The notes under the pieces were generated by a model. It made no database searches and was not told the DNA's origin. It was given only the letters and a program-made list of their open reading frames with translations. Below are positions 42,732-48,077 of a stretch of 48,077 nucleotides of DNA, piece by piece. The stretch lies in assembly GCA_020061465.1 (NCBI GenBank), contig JAGUYG010000073.1:1-48077 (forward strand), in the 5' to 3' direction. Within the stretch, counting starts at the first letter, position 1. Every line of letters begins with the position of its first letter. This stretch comes from Ignavibacteriales bacterium. GTDB lineage: Bacteria; Bacteroidota; Ignavibacteria; Ignavibacteriales; Ignavibacteriaceae. A program made the translations under genes and the position numbers.

Positions 42732-43826
42732 TTATTTAAGGTCATATTGTTTAATTTTTCGGTATAATGTTCGTTCACTGATGTTTAATAATCTTGCCGC
42801 GTTCCGCTTGTTTCCCCGCGCTTTATTCAAAGCATTTTTTATTGTCTCTTTTTCTATTTCATCTAAAGCAAAAATTTCATTTTCCGGATTAGTTGCCGCT
42901 TCATCATTTTTTCTGTAAATCAAATCCTTCAATTCTATTAGATCTTTTTTTATTTCGAATAAAGCTCTATACAACAACTCTCTGTCAACATCTTCAGGTG
43001 ATCTTTTTAAAAAAATCGGCAAGTTTCTGGCTGGGCTTTCTTCCTCCGGCATAATGATGAGCGAAGCGAATGCCGAGGCGTCTAATTTACCGTTTCTATT
43101 AAGAGTAATAGCCGTTTCAACCGTATTCTTTAGTTCCCTTACATTTCCGGGCCAGGGATATTCTCTTAATAGCTCTATTGCATCCATGGTCAGTTCGGGG
43201 GGAGTAATCTTATTAGCTTCGGAATATTTTGAGATAAAATATTCTGCAAGTTCCGGAATATCTCCCTTTCTTTTGCGAAGCGGAGGAACGCTCAGGGTAA
43301 CCGCTTTCAGTCTGAAGAAAAGGTCCTCTCTAAATTTTTTTGCATTGACTTCTTTTTGAAGGTCTTTGTTTGTAGCCGCAATAATTCTTATATCAACTTT
43401 GGTTACGGTTTCGGCTCCGAGGCGCATAAACTCTTTTGTTTCGATAGCGCGGAGAAGCTTAACTTGAGTGGTTAACGGCATCTCGGCAATTTCATCAAGG
43501 AATAATGTTCCGCCGTCGGCAATTTCGAAATAGCCCTTCCGGCTGCCAACTGCACCGGTGAAAGAACCTTTGCGATGACCGAACAACTCACTTTCAAGAA
43601 TGCCCTCCGGGATTGCACCGCAATTTACACTTACCAGCGGTTTATTTGCACGGCTGCTGTAACCGTGAATTGCTCTTGCAAAAATTTCTTTTCCCACCCC
43701 GCTTTCACCGTAAATTAAAATAGAGATGTCGGATTTAGCAACCTGCATTGTGATGTCTACTAAATCGCGAATCTCTTTCGATTTACCTATAATCTCAAAT
43801 TCTTTTTTAAACTGCTCAATTGTCAT
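42732..43826 (-). CDS. Sigma-54-dependent transcriptional activator without receiver domain
   Basis: 364 residues. It begins directly with the AAA+ domain: Walker A GESGVGKE (40-47), then LESELFGHRKGSFTGAVGSR, where the sigma-54 contact loop reads GSFTGA (87-92) instead of GAFTGA, then Walker B GTLFLDEI. A C-terminal Fis-type HTH follows (NKARGNKRNAARLLNISERTLYRKI). The lack of any N-terminal sensory domain suggests control by binding another protein or by its own level, as for PspF. The next gene is lptE, so it may watch envelope stress. The Ser in the loop is tolerated in some activators. Confidence 0.9.
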   Translation of the reverse strand: MTIEQFKKEFEIIGKSKEIRDLVDITMQVAKSDISILIYGESGVGKEIFARAIHGYSSRANKPLVSVNCGAIPEGILESELFGHRKGSFTGAVGSRKGYFEIADGGTLFLDEIAEMPLTTQVKLLRAIETKEFMRLGAETVTKVDIRIIAATNKDLQKEVNAKKFREDLFFRLKAVTLSVPPLRKRKGDIPELAEYFISKYSEANKITPPELTMDAIELLREYPWPGNVRELKNTVETAITLNRNGKLDASAFASLIIMPEEESPARNLPIFLKRSPEDVDRELLYRALFEIKKDLIELKDLIYRKNDEAATNPENEIFALDEIEKETIKNALNKARGNKRNAARLLNISERTLYRKIKQYDLK

Positions 43827-44088
43827 ACAAATATTTTTTAATCAACGTGTTATCAGATTCGAAATTAATAAAACAGATTCACTTTAGCTCAAATAAGTGT
43901 TTTTGATGGCTTATGATATCCAACTAATTCAATATTCTAAATGTAAAATCCTTTTAACTTCCTAAGAATCAATAAGTTAGAGTTTCACTGCTTAAATCTT
44001 AAAAGCAGGTTTATACTTAAAAGACAAGTAGAACACATGTAAATATATTATTTATTGTAACTTAATTAAAGGATTAAATGCGGTGTTT

Positions 44089-44865
44089 TTATTGAATGTT
44101 GTATGTCATTCCGTCGTAAGCGAGCATTATATCGATTGGACTCCCTGCAGATAACTCTGAAAGTGTCCGGCTAAGACTTTTTTCAAGCTCGTCGGGTATA
44201 TGTGTTAAAAGAATTTTATTTATCCCTTTCTTAAGCGCAAAATCAATTATGTATTTAAGGTCTACGTGCGTTACCTCAGCAATGATAATATCGATAGGAT
44301 AATCTTGAAATAAATTCAAATCATTCTTACCGCCGATATCGCCTGTATAAAAAATGTTCTTTCCATCAAATTGGAAAAGAAGACTAATGCATGAAGAAGA
44401 TAATCTTTCCTTATCAAATTCTTCCTCGTAATGAATTAGATGAGTGTTTTTTCTTGCAATAAAAGATAAGCCAGGTGAAACCACCACATTGAAATTAGAT
44501 TGAACCCGGTTTATTTTTAGTTCGAAGTCAAGCTTTTCACTGTCCACATAAGATATTTTAAGATATGTTTTTAAGTTTTCCGAAATATCTTCACTGCAAA
44601 ATAAATCAAGCTGTTTCGTTCTTCTACTCATCTTCATTTGGATTATTAATGATGCCAATCCGCTGAAATGATCCGGATGAAGATGTGTTATAACTATTCC
44701 GTCAATCTCATCGTGATGAACATTTTGAGCAAGCAATGCTTTTGAAATACCGTCACCTGCATCTACAAGCATACGGTAATTATTGGTTGATACGATAAAA
44801 GCGGAGTGAAATCTTTTTAGCGAGGTCTTCCCCGAACTTGTTCCTATAAATTTAATCTCCGGCAT
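44089..44865 (-). CDS. MBL-fold metallo-hydrolase (RNase Z-like)
   Basis: 258 residues. GIVITHLHPDHFSGLASL gives the HxHxDH metal motif (His61, His63, Asp65, His66). Other ligands are in YTGDIGG and AEVTHVDL and ILLTHIP. The family includes nucleases, lactonases and phosphodiesterases; the sequence does not decide. A single gene, not in an operon. Confidence 0.85.
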   Translation of the reverse strand: MPEIKFIGTSSGKTSLKRFHSAFIVSTNNYRMLVDAGDGISKALLAQNVHHDEIDGIVITHLHPDHFSGLASLIIQMKMSRRTKQLDLFCSEDISENLKTYLKISYVDSEKLDFELKINRVQSNFNVVVSPGLSFIARKNTHLIHYEEEFDKERLSSSCISLLFQFDGKNIFYTGDIGGKNDLNLFQDYPIDIIIAEVTHVDLKYIIDFALKKGINKILLTHIPDELEKSLSRTLSELSAGSPIDIMLAYDGMTYNIQ

Positions 44866-45056
44866 CTTATTCTAACTGCTGATAAACCATATCTTAATTA
44901 CAAAATTATCCAAAGGATTCTTCGAACAAGATTTCAAAATTATAAGATTGTTCATTGAATACTTTGTTGAAATGGATTGGATGTTTGAGGTTCATTCATC
45001 ATGTAATCATCAAATCATTCACTCATCCACCCCTGCACTTGCCTAATCATTAGTGC

Positions 45057-45803
45057 TTAATTGAGCGGAATTACTCTTCCCTCTAATTTGAATTCGGAAT
45101 TAATTTTCATTAAAAAATTCTTTGCCTCTTCTTCGGTTTCGAATCTTCCGACATACACTACATGAAATGTTGTTCCGGCTACTAATTTATCTCTCAACTC
45201 TGTGTAAAATCCTGAGTCTTCAAATTCTTTCTTCAAATTTATTGCATTAGCCTCAATGCTGAATGCGCCCGCTTGAATTGTAAATTTGTAAACCGGCTGA
45301 CGAATTTCTTTTTCAGATTCTTCCCTTTCTGGCTTAACGGCAGGTTTTTCTCTTGTTACAACGGGATCATTTTTACCGGGAATATTTCGAGCGGCAATTT
45401 TTATGTACGGCGAGGCGGGATACTCCAATTTTAATCTGTTCAGATAAAGCTGTGCACTTTCATAAAAGCCAAGTGCATAATGGTAAGAATAAATTCTGTA
45501 AAGTGAGGCATCGGCATATTTGCTTGCGGGATACTTATCCAATATATCCTGATAAATAGCAAGTGCATCCTGAGCGTTCTCCGTAAGAACTGCTCCGAGA
45601 AACATCACCGAAGGATCATTTGGGTGGGACTTTTTGAGTATAGAGTATTCATTCAATACTTTCTCTTTATTCCCTGCTTCAACTTCTTTAAGATGATTTA
45701 CGATATCTACTTCTTGCGGATAAGATGAAGAAAAAAGTAGAAATGATAATATTAAAGCGAAGAGTCGGCTAATTCTTTTTTTTGATGGTTTCAAATGCTT
45801 CAC
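45057..45803 (-). CDS. SPOR-domain protein with TPR-like region, exported
   Basis: 248 residues. It starts with GTG and a signal-like segment (LFALILSFLLFSSSYP). Residues about 33-140 are helical TPR-like (ILDKYPASKYADASLYRIYSYHY), then a linker, and a C-terminal SPOR domain (FTIQAGAFSIEANAINLKKEFEDSGF to VVYVGRFETEEEAKNFLMKI) that binds denuded peptidoglycan at division sites. It follows miaB by 19 bases. Confidence 0.88.
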   Translation of the reverse strand: MKHLKPSKKRISRLFALILSFLLFSSSYPQEVDIVNHLKEVEAGNKEKVLNEYSILKKSHPNDPSVMFLGAVLTENAQDALAIYQDILDKYPASKYADASLYRIYSYHYALGFYESAQLYLNRLKLEYPASPYIKIAARNIPGKNDPVVTREKPAVKPEREESEKEIRQPVYKFTIQAGAFSIEANAINLKKEFEDSGFYTELRDKLVAGTTFHVVYVGRFETEEEAKNFLMKINSEFKLEGRVIPLN

Positions 45804-45822
45804 GTTATGATGCGGCTTTGTT

Positions 45823-47172
45823 TTATGCAGTTAAGGCTAAATTAAGCGTTACCGGATCACCCAATTCAATAAATTCTCCGAACAATGTTGCATGCGTAAC
45901 ACGGTTTATTTCGACCTTAGCGTAACTGCCTTCTTTTATTTTTTCATCGAAAGGAATGATTACAACTTTGTTTGAATCTGTTCTTCCGGAAAGAAAGTCA
46001 TTCGACTTCCGGCTGAATCCTTCTACTAAAATTATCTCTTCATTATTCAGCAGCGTTTGGTTTATCTCAAATGAAATCTGCTGCTGTAGACTTATAATTT
46101 CCTGCAGCCTTCTCGATTTTACCTCGTCAGGAACATCGTCGCCCATCTTAAAAGCTTTAGTTCCTTCCCGGGCTGAATATTTGAACATATAAGCGCCATC
46201 GTATCGAACTAATTTCATCAACTCCAATGTCATTTGATGATCTTCTTCTGTCTCGGTAGGAAATCCGGCAATTATATCGGTTGAAAAGCTAACGCCGGGA
46301 ATTATCTTACGAGCTTTTTCAATTGAAATTAAATAATGCTCTACCGTATAAGTTCTATTCATCGCCTCAAGAATTCTGTTCGACCCGGATTGAACAGGTA
46401 GATGAATGTGGCTGCAAATGTTGGGATGTTCGGCTATTGTGTATATAAGCTTGTCTGAAAAATCTTGCGGATGCGAAGTAGTAAAACGAATTCTTATTCT
46501 TCGATCAACCACAGCACATGCAGCTAACAAATTGGCAAAATCGTTTTGCTCATCCTGATAAGAATTAACGTTTTGCCCAAGCAAAGTTACCTCACGAAAA
46601 CCTCGCCGGGATAATTGCTCAATTTCTAATACAATTGATTGTAAAGGTCTACTTCTTTCCCTTCCGCGTGTAAAGGGAACTACACAGAACGTGCAGAATT
46701 TATCGCATCCGCGCATAATTGCAATCCACGCCTGCAATCCGTCTTCTCTGTAAGGAATGATGTCGTCATAGGTTTCAGTTCTTGATAATCTTACACCTAT
46801 ACCTTTGCCGCCATTAAACGCAACATCGATGAATTCCGGAATTCTTCTGTATTCATCCGGACCGACGACGATATCCACAATCTTTTTTTCTTCAATTAAT
46901 TCTTTTCGTAAGCGTTCAGCCATACAGCCTAAAACGCCTATAATCATGTCGGGTTTTGAACTTTTAATTGCTTTTAGATTTCCCAAGCGTCCGTAAATTC
47001 TCTGCTCGGCGTGATCTCTAATGCTGCATGTATTCAAGAAGACGACATTTGCATCTTCCATTTGCTGTGTTATGCTATAACCGGAATTTTGCAGAATTCC
47101 CATAATTATTTCCGAATCTGCAAGATTCATCTGGCAGCCGTAAGTCTCGATATATATTTTGTTTTTTTGCAT
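45823..47172 (-). CDS. miaB: tRNA-2-methylthio-N6-dimethylallyladenosine synthase
   Basis: About 449 residues. ETYGCQMNLADSE and Cys16, Cys52, Cys86 form the auxiliary cluster, MRGCDKFCTFCVVPFTRG is the radical-SAM motif (Cys159, Cys163, Cys166, numbered from the upstream TTG), and a TRAM domain ends the protein. It adds a methylthio group to i6A37 of tRNAs. I prefer the ATG at 47172 over the TTG at 47181. Confidence 0.95.
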   Translation of the reverse strand: MQKNKIYIETYGCQMNLADSEIIMGILQNSGYSITQQMEDANVVFLNTCSIRDHAEQRIYGRLGNLKAIKSSKPDMIIGVLGCMAERLRKELIEEKKIVDIVVGPDEYRRIPEFIDVAFNGGKGIGVRLSRTETYDDIIPYREDGLQAWIAIMRGCDKFCTFCVVPFTRGRERSRPLQSIVLEIEQLSRRGFREVTLLGQNVNSYQDEQNDFANLLAACAVVDRRIRIRFTTSHPQDFSDKLIYTIAEHPNICSHIHLPVQSGSNRILEAMNRTYTVEHYLISIEKARKIIPGVSFSTDIIAGFPTETEEDHQMTLELMKLVRYDGAYMFKYSAREGTKAFKMGDDVPDEVKSRRLQEIISLQQQISFEINQTLLNNEEIILVEGFSRKSNDFLSGRTDSNKVVIIPFDEKIKEGSYAKVEINRVTHATLFGEFIELGDPVTLNLALTA

Positions 47173-47281
47173 CAGCCGCAAAATTTTTGTGCGAAATATA
47201 AGGCTTAATTAAACGCTATTCAATGTTGGAAGGAGAGGCTGAGAATGGTGTTAAACCGCATTGTTTTAACTGCTGAATAAA

Positions 47282-47794
47282 TCATCTGAGCAGAGTCATC
47301 TTCCGGGTTAACATACCTTTGTTTGTATGAAGCCGATAAAAGTACACACCGCTGTTAAGTCCGGATGCATTAAAATTAAATTTATGCGAACCCGAATCGA
47401 TGTATCCGTTAAAAATTCTATTTACTCTCTCACCTAATGAGTTGAATACGTCGAGAGATATATAGCCTGACTCGGGTAATTGAATTTCAATTGTGGTGTT
47501 GGGATTGAATGGATTAGGATAATTTTGCTTTAGCTCGAATGCCATCGCTTTGTTAAAATCAACTTCGATTATGTTTGAATATTCGAACTTGCCGTCAACA
47601 TCTATTTGTTTTAGACGGTAAAAATACTTCCCGCTTTTAACGTCTTCATCAATGAAAGAATATTCCTTTTTTTGTTCATAATCATATATTTTTGAAAATT
47701 CCGATGATGTTACTAAAAAATTGTTTTTAAAATGAAAGTCTCGTCCCCTCTTCAGAGGGTCGAGGGGTGTGTCCGAATTTATATACCATTGTAT
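47282..47794 (-). pseudogene. T9SS sorting-domain protein, C-terminal end, 5' side disrupted
   Basis: The frame is open for 171 codons from just after a TGA at 47795-47797. It encodes an Ig/FN3-like strand (SFIDEDVKSGKYFYRLKQID, then VDGKFEYSNII) and a complete type IX C-terminal sorting domain (FELKQNYPNPFNPNTTIEI to GVYFYRLHTNKGMLTRKMTLLR). T9SS substrates need an N-terminal signal and a long body, which are missing. The break coincides with the GC-rich repeat at 47741-47773, which is read through as NSDTPLDPLKRGRD. No start codon lies in frame before 47545. It is a remnant or a gene broken by repeat insertion. Confidence 0.75.
47741..47773. repeat. REP-like palindrome, copy A
   Basis: TCGTCCCCTCTTCAGAGGGT followed by CGAGGGGTGTGTCC. 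It has a CCCTC/GAGGG palindrome and a downstream GAGGGGTGTGT tail, the same layout as copy C at 47975. Confidence 0.7.
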
Positions 47795-47840
47795 TCAAGA
47801 GAAACCTCCATTTCTAAAATTTTGCTCTACAACTCGACGG

Positions 47841-47888
47841 TTTAAACACATCCCTTCATCCCTTCTCAAGAAGGAAACGATGTGCTTT
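47841..47888. repeat. REP-like palindrome, copy B (opposite orientation)
   Basis: It reads AAACACATCCCTTCATCCC, then TTCTCAAGAAGGAAACGATG and TGTG, a diverged copy of the family reversed relative to copies A and C. Confidence 0.55.
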
Positions 47889-47974
47889 GTTTTGTTAAAA
47901 TTTACTTCTATTTCAAAAAGATGAAATCGCATAGGAGCGAATTATCGCAGTAAAATCATTTTCAAAAAATAGCG

Positions 47975-48013
47975 TGTCGTCCCCTCTCGAGAGGGGCGAG
48001 GGGTGTGTTTAAC
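47975..48013. repeat. REP-like palindrome, copy C
   Basis: GTCGTCCCCTCTCGAGAGGG, then GCGAGGGGTGTGTTTAAC. The CCCCTCTCGAGAGGGG palindrome is perfect over 16 bases. The sequence to its right, up to about 48074, is also related to 47775-47843, so copies A and C belong to longer direct repeats of about 100 bases. Confidence 0.7.
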
Positions 48014-48077
48014 TCTTTGGTGTTTCAGACGAATCCGACTTTTATAATTTTTACTTTATAACTCAAAGGTTTTAACA

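Noticed and set aside
42674-42778. Upstream start for lptE
   Set aside because: It would overlap the sigma-54 activator gene and bury the lipoprotein signal peptide inside the protein.

Overview
The window looks like a chromosome segment of an AT-rich, Gram-negative bacterium of the Bacteroidota/Chlorobiota/Ignavibacteriota branch, most likely an Ignavibacteria member. The evidence is two proteins with type IX secretion C-terminal sorting domains (NYPNPFNP motif), a GWxTD-domain protein, LptE, Omp85 and Mla envelope genes, and promoters matching the Bacteroidota pattern (TTG, about 20 nt, TAnnTTTG). No rRNA, tRNA or CRISPR array was seen.

Layout. (1) 1-6056, plus strand: amino-acid biosynthesis from the homoserine branch: end of thrB, thrC, proC, then metY-osmC-metX. 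The 510-base proC-metY gap holds two stacked transcription attenuators: a promoter, a 19-codon leader ORF with a Met/Cys run and its own terminator, then a SAM-I riboswitch with a second terminator. (2) 6055-6350, minus strand: a candidate structured RNA ending in a strong terminator. (3) 6654-10673: a PAS histidine kinase, an NtrC-type regulator, a near-consensus sigma-54 promoter, and the single-domain receiver and universal stress protein it probably controls. (4) 10755-18220: accessory DNA. It holds a palindromic MITE-like element, a frameshifted IS4-type insertion sequence, hicB with a nonsense-mutated hicA, an MntA/HepT pair, fragments of a DUF4338 protein, of a sorting-domain protein and of a DUF4143-type ATPase, and several GC-rich palindromes. 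(5) 18368-20721: a nucleotide-sugar dehydrogenase and a long AT-rich gene-free block ending in a probable small RNA.

(6) 20722-47181, almost all minus strand: ordinary housekeeping and envelope operons. These are Mla lipid transport (mlaE-mlaF-mlaD); a TRAP transporter whose binding protein is convergent to its permease genes; pfkB-like kinase, Omp85, ubiA, rnhB, yraN, dctQ, dctM; a PIN toxin with a small overlapping partner; CPBP protease, zinc-ribbon protein, cdsA, rimO, GWxTD protein; 3-methyladenine glycosylase, GT9, DUF3108; a sigma-54 activator, lptE, GT2, TPR protein; an MBL hydrolase; and SPOR protein with miaB. (7) 47282-48077: the end of a sorting-domain protein broken by a cluster of short GC-rich repeats.

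The most interesting signal is the metY leader (2476-2890). Mutually exclusive hairpins can be drawn by eye around the Met/Cys codons, so charged tRNA supply and SAM could be read in series on one transcript.
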